A stretch of DNA of 64,000 bases, taken from JAOUEA01 sp963821935. Its GTDB lineage: Bacteria; Actinomycetota; UBA4738; HRBIN12. A program made the position numbers and the translations under genes. This document shows, piece after piece, positions 56,250 to 64,000 of the stretch. The stretch's first letter is position 1, and each line of letters opens with the position of its first letter. Location of the stretch: the NCBI GenBank assembly GCA_963821935.1, contig CAWGFM010000004.1, positions 310,001 through 374,000 on the forward strand. The letters are read 5' to 3'. The notes below the pieces were generated by a model. That model saw only the letters and a program-made list of their open reading frames with translations. It ran no database searches and had not been told where the DNA came from.

Positions 56250-57728
56250 TCAGCCGGTCATCACCTCGTCCTCATGCAGGTCGGACAGCACCTCGCTCGC
56301 CGGGGCACGGCCCTTGACGATGAACATGAAGATGACACCGATCACCAGCCAGATGAGGGCGTAGCGAGGCGCCCAGATCGTCGGGGTAGGCACCTTGTAG
56401 AAGGAGCCCCAGATCGCTGCCGAGGTCAGCGCGATGCCGACGAGTGCCGCGATCGCCACCCCGACGGGCTGGTCCTGCCGCCCGAGCGTGACGAGCGCCC
56501 CCACGGACATCATCAGGTACACGACGAGCAACGCGAAACCACCGAACGTCGATGCCCACGCGAACAGCGAGAAGTAGTGGGGCAGCTCGGGAAGCGCGAA
56601 GACCTCCGTCTGCTCGGCCAGGTAGATGAACACGACCTGCATGATCACGAGCAACGCGATGGCACCGGCCGGTGTCCCGAACTTCGCCGAGACCGCGGCA
56701 AGCGGACCCGGAAGCCGGCGGTCGCGCGCCATCGCGAACACCCCTCGGGTCGACGCGACACCCGCACCCACGTACACGGCGAGCATGTCCAAGAACACGA
56801 CCAAGACCAAGGCCTTGAGCCAGAAGTCCGATCCGAACTCGCCGCCCGGTGCTCCCAGGGCGAACAGCGGCGCGCCGGCGACCTCCGGACTGGTGATGAC
56901 CGCCAGGTCGAATCCGAACCCCGCGACCTCCACGTACGCCGCGATCACGTAGAAGATCGAGACCAGCACGACCGCGCCCAGCACCGCGCGAGGGATCGAT
57001 CGCTTGGGCTCGGCCGTCTCTTCCGCCAGGTTGGCGGCGGTCTCGAAGCCGACGAAGATCAGCACGCCGTAGAGCACACCGAACAAGATGCCTGAGAAGC
57101 CGCCGTCCGGGCTCGGGTCCACGACCTTCGCGAAGTCGTTGTCGCCGCCGAGCTTGCTGATGACCGTGATGAAGAACACCAGGACCACGGCGATCGAGAT
57201 GAGCGCCAGCGCCAGCTGCACGCGTGTCGATATCTGCACGCCCAGGAAGAGCACCGCGAACAGGAGTGCCGCCACGATGGCGTCCCAGACCCAGACCGAC
57301 AACTCCAGGTCGATCTCGAGCGTCGGCAGCAGGTTGTCGTGGATGAACCCTCCCAGCAGCACACCCAGTCCCACCGTGAGGATGATCGTGCCGGTGTAGT
57401 AGAGCCAACCGCCGGCAGCGCCTAGGGTCGAACCAAGACCCTCTGAAACGTAGTCGTAGAGCGACCCGGCCGCATGGATGCGCTTCGCGTACTGCGCCAC
57501 GATCCAGCCGATCGCGAAGACGCCGACCGCGGCCAGCAACACCGCCAGCACGGCGGACGTTCCCGCGCCCCTGGCCGCGGCGTTCACACCGATGATGAGC
57601 GGGATGATGAACGCGGCCGAGAACACGGGGCCCATGAAGCCCACGGACTGGGCAAGCACATCCAGGAGCGACAGCTTGGCCTCTCCCAAGCGTTCGTACC
57701 CGGTTTCCTGCGTCTGCTGATCCGCCAC
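56250..57728 (-). CDS. APC-family amino acid/amine permease
   Basis: A 492-residue protein with 12-14 membrane helices: AQSVGFMGPVFSAAFIIPL, AGSLYDYVSEGLGSTLGAAG, VLIFVGFETAANLAEETAEP (a signature of the amino acid/polyamine/organocation family) and GVASTRGVFAMARDRRLP. The GTG at 57728 is preceded by AAGGGGGGAC. It would import the amino acid or amine handled by this operon; candidates are tyrosine, DOPA or phenethylamines. 34 nt separate it from the dioxygenase gene upstream and 31 nt from the decarboxylase. Confidence 0.92.
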   Translation of the reverse strand: MADQQTQETGYERLGEAKLSLLDVLAQSVGFMGPVFSAAFIIPLIIGVNAAARGAGTSAVLAVLLAAVGVFAIGWIVAQYAKRIHAAGSLYDYVSEGLGSTLGAAGGWLYYTGTIILTVGLGVLLGGFIHDNLLPTLEIDLELSVWVWDAIVAALLFAVLFLGVQISTRVQLALALISIAVVLVFFITVISKLGGDNDFAKVVDPSPDGGFSGILFGVLYGVLIFVGFETAANLAEETAEPKRSIPRAVLGAVVLVSIFYVIAAYVEVAGFGFDLAVITSPEVAGAPLFALGAPGGEFGSDFWLKALVLVVFLDMLAVYVGAGVASTRGVFAMARDRRLPGPLAAVSAKFGTPAGAIALLVIMQVVFIYLAEQTEVFALPELPHYFSLFAWASTFGGFALLVVYLMMSVGALVTLGRQDQPVGVAIAALVGIALTSAAIWGSFYKVPTPTIWAPRYALIWLVIGVIFMFIVKGRAPASEVLSDLHEDEVMTG

Positions 57729-57762
57729 GGCGGAGTCCCCCCTTTTCCGTCCGGCGGCCGCG

Positions 57763-58662
57763 TTAGGCGGCCGCCCCCTCTCCGGTCCAACCGTCCGGCG
57801 GGCGTTCGAACCAGACGTGCACCTGGCCCGTGCCGACGGATGCCTCGTACTCGCTGAACTGCTCGCCCGGCGCTTGGCACCGGGCACCCCCGATGGCGGA
57901 CGCCATCATGAGGTAATGGCCGAAGTGGCCTTCGGGTGCCGCTTTCCGGTACTCGGGCATCCAGTCGATGATGCCCGCGTGGTCGCCCTGCTCCATCATC
58001 CTCAGGACCCGCTGGTCGGCCTCGTAGCTCTCGCGATGCAGGATGTTGTCGGGCGCCGCCGAGCTCTCGTGCTGACGCAGCTCCTGGAACGAGAAGAAGC
58101 GGTGCGTCATGCCGCCGCTCGCGAGCAGCACCACCCGGCGATCCGATGCCCGGATCGCATCGCCGATCAGCTGGCCGAACAGCAGGAAGTCCTCGGTGGT
58201 GCAGCACTGGTTGATCGCCACGCTCATCCAGCGCGTGTCGGCGTCGCCCAGGTAGGTCCACACGTTCACCGTGCCGTAGAAGATCGGCAGGTACGGGTCG
58301 TCGCAGGCCAGGATCCAGCAGTCGTCGCGCCCGTCGGCCTGCGACGCGATGAGCGATGCCAGCTCGGGGTCGCCGGGCATGTCGTACGGGACCTGCGCCA
58401 TGCCACGAGGCAGCTCGTGGCTCGTGAACTTCCCGGTTCGCCGGTCGGCGGACGTGACGATGTGCTCGAACGTCGATTCCCAATGGGTATCGAAGACGAT
58501 CACCGTGTCGGCGTTCACCCGTTCCAAGCATTCGGACTTCAGGCGGCGGAGTCCGGGCACCAGCGTGATCTCCTGGCCGTCGTTGATCTCCAGCCGGGTC
58601 GCTTCCGGCAGCATGATCGTGGGGACGTGCGCGACCAGGGCCGCGCCGACGATCTCACCCAT
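57763..58662 (-). CDS. class III (LigB-type) extradiol dioxygenase, homoprotocatechuate 2,3-dioxygenase-like
   Basis: A 299-residue LigB-fold enzyme: MGEIVGAALVAHVPTIML (His ligand), DTVIVFDTHWESTFEHIV (His) and SHELPRGMAQVPYDMPGDPE, closely patterned on HpaD/HpcB, then VVLLASGGMTHRFFSF. It should open the ring of a catechol next to a hydroxyl, most likely 3,4-dihydroxyphenylacetate, using Fe(II) and O2. GGGGAGAG precedes the ATG. Its start overlaps the aldehyde-dehydrogenase stop by 8 nt, so the two consecutive pathway steps are translationally coupled. Confidence 0.9.
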   Translation of the reverse strand: MGEIVGAALVAHVPTIMLPEATRLEINDGQEITLVPGLRRLKSECLERVNADTVIVFDTHWESTFEHIVTSADRRTGKFTSHELPRGMAQVPYDMPGDPELASLIASQADGRDDCWILACDDPYLPIFYGTVNVWTYLGDADTRWMSVAINQCCTTEDFLLFGQLIGDAIRASDRRVVLLASGGMTHRFFSFQELRQHESSAAPDNILHRESYEADQRVLRMMEQGDHAGIIDWMPEYRKAAPEGHFGHYLMMASAIGGARCQAPGEQFSEYEASVGTGQVHVWFERPPDGWTGEGAAA

Positions 58663-60133
58663 GTGGCTCTCTCCCCTCGCTGTCGCTCCACGGTGCTGTG
58701 CACACGTTCTTGACGTCCGCGTAGAAGTCGAAGCTCCACGTCCCGCCCTCACGGCCGATGCCCGAGCTCTTCGAGCCTCCGAACGGCGCCGACAGGTCCC
58801 GGACGAAGAAGCAGTTGACCCACACGGTGCCGGCCACGAGCCGTTCGCTGACCCGTTCGGCCCTGGCCGGGTCGCCCGTGTACACGATCGCGGCGAGCCC
58901 GTATCGTGTGTCGTTGGCCAGCGCGATCGCTTCGTCCTCGGTGGTGAACGTCTGCAGGGTCAGCACCGGGCCGAACACCTCCTGCGTCAGGATCTCCGAC
59001 CCTCGCTGCGCATCGGTGAACAGCGTGGGCCGGTAGTACAGCCCGCCGAGCTCGTCGTTTGGGCCGCCGCCGATCACGGCGCGGGCACCGTCTGCCTTCG
59101 CGCGCTGCACGAACCCGTCGACGCGCTCGAAGTGCTCGCGGGTGATCTGCGGGCCGATGTCGGTGGTGTCCTCACGCGGGTCTCCCTGCACGATGGCCTC
59201 GGTCGCCGACGTGAATCGCTCCAGGAACGCATCGTGCATCGAGGCCTCGACGATCAACCGGGTGCCGGCAAGACAGACCTGTCCCGCATTGTCGAACTGG
59301 TTCACCGCCTGCTGCACGACCGCGTCCAAGTCTGCGTCGGCGAAGGCCACGAACGGCGACTTGCCACCCAGTTCGAGCGAGGTGGGCGTGAGGTTGGCCG
59401 CCGCCGCCTGCGCCACGAGCGTGCCGGTGGGCACGCTGCCCGTGAACGCGATGCGGTCCACGCCCGGGTGCCCGGTCAGCGCGGCACCCGCTTCCTCGCC
59501 GATCCCCTGCAACACGTTGAACGCGCCGTCGGGAAGACCCGCCTCCTTCGAGATGTCCGCCAGCATCGACGCGGTGAGCGGAGCCCATTCCGGGGGCTTC
59601 AGCACGACGGCGTTGCCCGCGGCCAGGGCCGGGGCGACGCGCCACGTGGCCAGCATCAGCGGAGCGTTCCAGGGCGTGATGACGGCGGTCACGCCTGATG
59701 GGTCCCATTCGAATCGCTCAGCGAACCCATCGTGGTCTTTTCGCTCGTCGATCAGCGTGAGCAGATGATCGGCGAAGAACCGGAAGTTCCGGGCGACTCG
59801 AGGCATCACCGAGTTCCGCATGGACCGCAGGAGCGAGCCGTTGTCACGCGTCTCGACCGCGGCCAGCTCGGGCACCCGGGCCTCCACGCCGTCGGCGATC
59901 GCGTGCAGGACCTCGGCGCGCTCCTTCGGCCCGGTGGCCCCCCAGGACCTGAATCCCTCGCGGGCCGCCGTGACCGCGGCGTCCGCCTCGTCGGCTCCAC
60001 CTCGGGCAACCTCGGCGATCGTCCCTCCGTCGATGGGTGAGACGTCGGTGAACGTGCGACTCGAGGGAACGCGACGGCCACCGATCCAGTGGTCGGTGGC
60101 GACCTCGATCCCCTCGACGACGGCGGTGCTCGT
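58655..60133 (-). CDS. aldehyde dehydrogenase (5-carboxymethyl-2-hydroxymuconate-semialdehyde dehydrogenase-like)
   Basis: About 492 residues: ITPWNAPLMLATWRVAPALA, FTGSVPTGTLVAQ, LELGGKSPFVAFADADLD (catalytic Glu), FDNAGQVCLAGTRLIVEASM (catalytic Cys), EVFGPVLTLQTF and PFGGSKSSGIGREGG. As neighbour of the HpaD-like dioxygenase it probably oxidises the ring-cleavage semialdehyde (HpaE role). The start is odd. AGGGAGG (60139-60145) points to an ACG at 60133 giving normal length, and no ATG, GTG or TTG is in frame nearby except TTG at 60217, which lies in the promoter. Either an ACG start or an ATG misread. Confidence 0.9.
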   Translation of the reverse strand, partial: TSTAVVEGIEVATDHWIGGRRVPSSRTFTDVSPIDGGTIAEVARGGADEADAAVTAAREGFRSWGATGPKERAEVLHAIADGVEARVPELAAVETRDNGSLLRSMRNSVMPRVARNFRFFADHLLTLIDERKDHDGFAERFEWDPSGVTAVITPWNAPLMLATWRVAPALAAGNAVVLKPPEWAPLTASMLADISKEAGLPDGAFNVLQGIGEEAGAALTGHPGVDRIAFTGSVPTGTLVAQAAAANLTPTSLELGGKSPFVAFADADLDAVVQQAVNQFDNAGQVCLAGTRLIVEASMHDAFLERFTSATEAIVQGDPREDTTDIGPQITREHFERVDGFVQRAKADGARAVIGGGPNDELGGLYYRPTLFTDAQRGSEILTQEVFGPVLTLQTFTTEDEAIALANDTRYGLAAIVYTGDPARAERVSERLVAGTVWVNCFFVRDLSAPFGGSKSSGIGREGGTWSFDFYADVKNVCTAPWSDSEGREPHG

Positions 60134-60187
60134 GACGACCTCCCTGACCCGTGGAACGCGTTCCGTCCCAAGGTCGTTCGTACGCGA

Positions 60188-60217
60188 ACGGTATGGGTGG
60201 GGCCCACGACCTGTCAA
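60188..60217 (-). promoter_or_regulatory. promoter of the aldehyde dehydrogenase - dioxygenase - permease - decarboxylase - marR operon
   Basis: On the minus strand, a consensus -35 TTGACA (60212-60217) and -10 TACCGT (60188-60193) are separated by 18 nt. This would start transcription near 60180, leaving a leader of about 48 nt with the Shine-Dalgarno at 60139-60145. It also explains why the in-frame TTG at 60217 is unlikely to be a start codon. Confidence 0.55.
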
Positions 60218-60280
60218 GCCGTGGGAACCCCCGGGCGGTCAGGGGCCGTCGGACGTTCCATATCGACGGAAGGGGACGTC

Positions 60281-61378
60281 ATGCGTGGGACGCGCATCGC
60301 TCGGGCATCGGTCGTGGCAGGACTCAGCACCCTGTTGGTCCTGGGGCCGGCGGTGAGCGCGCTTGCGTGCGGCGGCCTCGTCGCACCGAACGGCACCATC
60401 TCCTTGCTCAAGACCACGACCCTGGCTGCCTATCACCGCGGTGTGGAGCACTACGTCACGTCGTTCGAGTTCGCGGGCAACGATGCGGGCGAGGTGGGCT
60501 CGATCATCCCCCTTCCCGGCGTGCCGACGAAGGTCATCAAGGCCGGCGGGTGGACGCTGCAGCGACTGGTGCAGGAGGTGACGCCGCAGCGCGAGGCAGG
60601 CGCCTTCGCCCTCTCCGCATTCGCCGAGGACGCGAGCGCCCAGGTCCTGCTGACGACACAGATCGACGCCCTCGACATCACCGTGCTGAAGGGCGGCGCG
60701 GTCGCGGTCGGCACCTGGGCCGCGGACCACGGGTTCTTCCTGCCTCCGGACGCGCCGGAAGTGCTGGACTTCTACGCGCAGCGAAGCCCCATCTTCATGG
60801 CGGCTCGGTTCAACCTGGACCGAGCGAAGGACCAGGGCGTTCGTACCGGCGAGGGCACGCCGATCCAGGTCGTGATCCCCACCCCGAACCCGTGGGTGCC
60901 GCTGCGCATCCTGGGCCTGGGCCGCGAGGCCGCCGAGATCGTGGAGGCCGATGTCTTCCTCCTGACCGATCGAGCCCCCGCGACGCTGCCGCAAGCGGTC
61001 GAGTCCGACGGCGATCCCGACCAGCTGGGCATGATCCAGGAAGTGAGCGCGCCGGCATCACCCGCGCTGTTGCGGGACCTGCGGTCCGACGAGCGGATGG
61101 GTTGGATCCCCGAACGGGACATGTGGCTCACCTACATCCGCATCAACCAGGATGCTGCACGTCTGACCCACGACCTGGCGATCGACGCCAGCGGCTATGA
61201 GCAGCCCGACCCGGTGGCGGCCGGCCTCGCGCGACCGCTCGTGAGCCTCTCGGAGGACACCGGCCCGACGGGCAGAACGACCGCGGTGCTGCTCACGGCC
61301 CTGCTTGCCGTGGCTGGGGGCGCCTTCCTGCTCGGCCGATCAGGATCGCGACGACGCTCGTGGAGGCGTACAGCATGA
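60281..61378 (+). CDS. DUF2330 secreted/membrane protein
   Basis: A 365-residue protein from the ATG at 60281 (GGAAGGGGA upstream). It has a signal peptide ending ALACGGL (Cys retained after cleavage as in DUF2330 proteins, which begin with a Cys-Gly-Gly motif), a large outside domain (including FEFAGNDAGEVGSIIPLPG, IPTPNPWVPLRILGLGRE and RDMWLTYIRINQDAARLTHD), and a C-terminal membrane anchor (TTAVLLTALLAVAGGAFLLG) with an Arg-rich cytoplasmic end. Function of the family is unknown. The stop overlaps the start of the cupredoxin gene (ATGA), which suggests that the two products work together outside the membrane. Confidence 0.85.
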   Translation: MRGTRIARASVVAGLSTLLVLGPAVSALACGGLVAPNGTISLLKTTTLAAYHRGVEHYVTSFEFAGNDAGEVGSIIPLPGVPTKVIKAGGWTLQRLVQEVTPQREAGAFALSAFAEDASAQVLLTTQIDALDITVLKGGAVAVGTWAADHGFFLPPDAPEVLDFYAQRSPIFMAARFNLDRAKDQGVRTGEGTPIQVVIPTPNPWVPLRILGLGREAAEIVEADVFLLTDRAPATLPQAVESDGDPDQLGMIQEVSAPASPALLRDLRSDERMGWIPERDMWLTYIRINQDAARLTHDLAIDASGYEQPDPVAAGLARPLVSLSEDTGPTGRTTAVLLTALLAVAGGAFLLGRSGSRRRSWRRTA

Positions 61379-61791
61379 CGCGCCTGGGCGCGATCGCGAT
61401 CAGCGGCGTGCTGCTGGTGGTCGCGCTCGCGCCGGCATGCACCCCCGGGGAGGCATCGAACGATCCTCGAACGATCCACATCACGATGCACCACTCGAAG
61501 TACGTGCCCGAGACGATCGCCGTCGACCCCGGTGAGACGATCCGCTTCGTCGTCGAGAACACCGACCCCATCGACCATGAGTTCCTGGTGGGCGATCGCG
61601 GGGTCCAGCGGATCCACGAGGCAGGAACGGAGCCGTCCCACACGCCGAAACCGGGTGAGATGTCGGTGCCGGCCCTCACCACTCGGGTCACGACGTACGC
61701 CTTCCCGGTGATGCAAGATGGCTCGATCTTCGGATGCCATCTGCCTGGACACTACGCGTACGGCATGCGAGGCACGATCGAGATCGCGTGA
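61375..61791 (+). CDS. cupredoxin-domain lipoprotein (plastocyanin-like)
   Basis: A 138-residue protein with a lipoprotein signal (LLVVALAPACTPGE) and a cupredoxin fold: TMHHSKYVPETIAVDPGE, DHEFLVGDRG (first His ligand) and FGCHLPGHYAYGMRG with Cys, His and Met at type-1 copper spacing. It should bind one copper ion and carry electrons on the outer face of the membrane. It is cotranslated with the DUF2330 protein. Confidence 0.88.
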   Translation: MTRLGAIAISGVLLVVALAPACTPGEASNDPRTIHITMHHSKYVPETIAVDPGETIRFVVENTDPIDHEFLVGDRGVQRIHEAGTEPSHTPKPGEMSVPALTTRVTTYAFPVMQDGSIFGCHLPGHYAYGMRGTIEIA

Positions 61792-61828
61792 TCGGGCCGC
61801 GATTCGGCCGGCCGCCTGGTCCTCACCC

Positions 61829-64000
61829 TTACCCCGAGAAGTACTCGGCGAGGTCGGGCGTCGCGCGCTCGCGCAGGGCGGCCGCCACGCGCTGTCGCTC
61901 CAGGGTCTGCTCGAGGTTCTTGGCCGACTGCGGGATGGGATGGTCTGCGAAGAACGACACCGCGCCCTCGACCTCCTCGGGTCTGGACAGGAACCGCACC
62001 CCGTCGGCCATGCGGATCGTCAGCGACGCGGGGAACGCGCCCGCGAGCTGATCCCAGTGCTCCTGGATGAACGCCCAGCTGCGCGACCCCAGGTCGCGAT
62101 TGAGCGTGCAGTACGCCAACACGAATGGGGCGTTCTGCGTCCGGATCTCTCCTGACAGGCACGCCTGCAGCGTTCGATCGAGCAACGCAGGATCGCGGAA
62201 CAAGGGCAGTGCGAACAGGTACCGGAGCTGCTCCTGAGGCGTGGGCGCATCGACGAATCGATGCCAGAACCGCTCGTAGTCCACATCGTCGCCAGTGGCT
62301 GCCACCACGTTGACGGCGGCGGCCGCCAGGGCCGGATCCACGGCGACCCCGGCGCTGGCCTCTCCCTCGAACTCACGGGACGCCGCCTCCGCGTTGGGGT
62401 CGGCCCCCAACACGCCCAATCCCTGCAACAGCGCGCCACGCAGTGCCCGGGCCAGGTCTGCGTCGTCGTCCCGTGCCTCCCAACCCAAGCGATCGAGTGC
62501 CGGAGCCGCGAGGCTCCGCACGAACGCCCGGAACCGCTCTCGCGATTCCCCCTCGACGAATCGGTCGCACCAGCCGAGCCCTTGCAGTAGCACCTGCCAG
62601 ACCGCCAGGTCGTCCTCGTCGGTGAAGCCCGCAGCGAACCGCACGAACGACGAGGCGTTGGCGGCCCCCGAGGCCACCGCGGCCCAATGGTCGTCGACCA
62701 GCCCGTACCGTTCCAGCGCCGACACCTCGGCGAGCCGATCGGTGAGCCGTTCGAGCAGATCGCCCCCGTAGCTCACCCGTACGAAGCTGCTGGCGCCGGC
62801 ATCGACCACGACGGCGGCCGCGGCGTCGTTCAGCGGGACGTGCACGCCGTCGGCGGGCACCAACACCGAGCGTTCGTCCTCACCGAAGGCACGGACGCGG
62901 AGTGGAACGTCCCACGTGGTGACGTCGTCCGAACCGTCGGCGAGGAAGCGCTGCTGGTCGATCCTGATCCCGTCGGCGTCAGGGGTGACCGTGAGCAGCG
63001 GGTAGCCGCCCTGCCAGATCCATCCGTCCATGATCCGCCGCACCGGCTCGCCGGTGGCTTCCTCCAGTGCGTCCCACAGGTCGTGGGTCTCGGTGTTGCC
63101 GTAGGCATGGCGCTGCAGATACAGACGGATCCCGTCGCGGAACTTCTCCGGGCCCAGATAGCGGTCGAGCATGCGCAGTGTGGCCGCGCCCTTCTGATAC
63201 GTGAGGACGTCGAACATGCCCGCGGTGTCGTCGGGTGAATGCACCGGGTACTCGATGGCGCGAGTGGAATGGAGTGCATCGACCTCCTTGGCCGCGGTGC
63301 AGTAGCGCGCGAACGATGACCAGCGCTCCCAATCGGGCCGCCACGCGTCGATCGTGAGCAGTGCCATGAACGTGGCGAACGCCTCGTTGAGCCAGATGCC
63401 ATTCCACCACCGCATGGTGACCAGGTTGCCGAACCATTGGTGAGCCAGCTCGTGCGCGACCACGTCGGCGATGTTCTCCAGCTCGGGCTGGGTCGCCAGC
63501 TCGGGGTCCACGAGCAGCAGCGATTCGCGGTATGTGATGCAGCCGGTGTTCTCCATGGCGCCTTGCGCGAAGTCGGGCAGGGCGATCATGTCGACCTTCT
63601 TGTCTGGGTAGGCCAACCCGTAGTACTCGCTGAAGAACCGCATGGAGAACACCGCGGCATCCAGAGCGAAACCCGTGAGGTGGGCCTTGCCGGGCACGTG
63701 GACCACGCGGATCGGCACCCCATCGACCTCGACAGCCTCGGTGATCTCCAGCCGCCCCACCACGAAGGCCACCAGGTAGGTGGACATGCTCATGGTGTCG
63801 GCGAACCGCACCCGGGCCTTGCCCTCGCCGGCGGGTTGGCGGTCGACCTCGGGACCGCACGAGACGGCCGCCAGGCCGTCGGGCACGACCACGGTGATCC
63901 CGAACACCGCCTTGAGGTCGGGCTCGTCCCAGCAGGGGAATGCGCGCCGCGCGTCCGCCGCCTCGAACTGCGTGGTGGCGATCGTGTGCGTCTGCCCGTC
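61829..64000 (-). CDS. pepN: aminopeptidase N, M1 family (5' end cut by window edge)
   Basis: 724 codons are open to base 64000, so only the first part of the N-terminal domain is missing. Zinc-metallopeptidase core: FAQGAMENTGCITY (GAMEN exopeptidase motif), VAHELAHQWFGNLVTMRWW (HExxH) and WLNEAFATF (third ligand Glu). The edge region contains EAADARRAFPCWDEPDLKA, typical of the family. The C-terminal half is the ERAP1-like helical domain, ending ATPDLAEYFSG. It removes N-terminal amino acids from peptides in the cytoplasm. The intact frame contrasts with the accessory blocks. Confidence 0.95.
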   Translation of the reverse strand, partial: DGQTHTIATTQFEAADARRAFPCWDEPDLKAVFGITVVVPDGLAAVSCGPEVDRQPAGEGKARVRFADTMSMSTYLVAFVVGRLEITEAVEVDGVPIRVVHVPGKAHLTGFALDAAVFSMRFFSEYYGLAYPDKKVDMIALPDFAQGAMENTGCITYRESLLLVDPELATQPELENIADVVAHELAHQWFGNLVTMRWWNGIWLNEAFATFMALLTIDAWRPDWERWSSFARYCTAAKEVDALHSTRAIEYPVHSPDDTAGMFDVLTYQKGAATLRMLDRYLGPEKFRDGIRLYLQRHAYGNTETHDLWDALEEATGEPVRRIMDGWIWQGGYPLLTVTPDADGIRIDQQRFLADGSDDVTTWDVPLRVRAFGEDERSVLVPADGVHVPLNDAAAAVVVDAGASSFVRVSYGGDLLERLTDRLAEVSALERYGLVDDHWAAVASGAANASSFVRFAAGFTDEDDLAVWQVLLQGLGWCDRFVEGESRERFRAFVRSLAAPALDRLGWEARDDDADLARALRGALLQGLGVLGADPNAEAASREFEGEASAGVAVDPALAAAAVNVVAATGDDVDYERFWHRFVDAPTPQEQLRYLFALPLFRDPALLDRTLQACLSGEIRTQNAPFVLAYCTLNRDLGSRSWAFIQEHWDQLAGAFPASLTIRMADGVRFLSRPEEVEGAVSFFADHPIPQSAKNLEQTLERQRVAAALRERATPDLAEYFSG

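Noticed and set aside
60134..60217. TTG at 60217 as start of the aldehyde dehydrogenase
   Set aside because: It lies within a consensus -35 element and adds 28 residues without family similarity; a Shine-Dalgarno points to 60133.

Overview
High-GC chromosomal DNA, most likely from an uncultured actinomycete-like bacterium (Actinomycetota is the best guess; another high-GC Gram-positive-type lineage is possible). Supporting signs are frequent GTG starts, ATGA and GTGA start-stop overlaps, an F420/LLM-type oxidoreductase, two bacterial cytochrome P450s, a DUF5937/ArsR regulator and a GH76 glycoside hydrolase. Both window edges cut genes: a secreted phosphoesterase on the left and an M1 aminopeptidase on the right.

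Layout. 1-7.6 kb: phosphoesterase, isocitrate dehydrogenase, GNAT, a small ORF divergent from an ArsR-type regulator, a secreted alpha/beta hydrolase and a methyltransferase. 7.6-21 kb: surface-polysaccharide locus (sugar aminotransferase, flippase, three GT4 and one GT2 glycosyltransferase, Wzy-like polymerase, FlaA1/CapD-type dehydratase, Wzz/BY-kinase). Six consecutive genes here are broken by frameshifts. 21-24 kb: VanZ-like protein, tRNA-Glu(CTC), a decayed excisionase-like gene, three membrane-protein genes and a second, degenerate copy of the tRNA 3' half, which looks like the scar of an integrative element. 24-33.4 kb: PhoX-like protein, MFS exporter, gltX, two FAH-family enzymes, peroxiredoxin, acetoacetate-decarboxylase-like protein, VOC protein, GH76. 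33.5-43.3 kb: Sfp-type phosphopantetheinyl transferase divergent from a hybrid assembly line A(Ser)-PCP-sulfotransferase followed by KS-AT-ACP-aminotransferase-epimerase-like domain, with many frameshifts and six in-frame nonsense codons. 43.3-60.2 kb: sugar-phosphate transferase, glutamine amidotransferase, MetE-like protein, VOC, P450, then a plus-strand operon (glutamine-synthetase-like, SDR, SDR, glutamine-synthetase-like, P450, LLM) facing a minus-strand operon (aldehyde dehydrogenase, LigB extradiol dioxygenase, APC permease, aromatic-amino-acid decarboxylase, MarR). 60.3-64 kb: DUF2330 protein, cupredoxin lipoprotein, aminopeptidase N.

How it fits together. The 54-60 kb operon carries the ring-cleavage and semialdehyde-oxidation steps of a homoprotocatechuate-type pathway, and the FAH proteins at 28.9 and 31.1 kb are of the type that complete it. 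The two glutamine-synthetase-like genes with paired SDRs suggest gamma-glutamylation of an amine followed by oxidation. The assembly line has an adenylation domain whose specificity residues are those of EntF (serine), fused to a PAPS-type sulfotransferase. The reading-frame breaks are concentrated in the polysaccharide and NRPS/PKS blocks and are rare elsewhere. That means either local decay of accessory DNA or poor consensus quality in strain-variable regions; the sequence alone cannot fully separate these.
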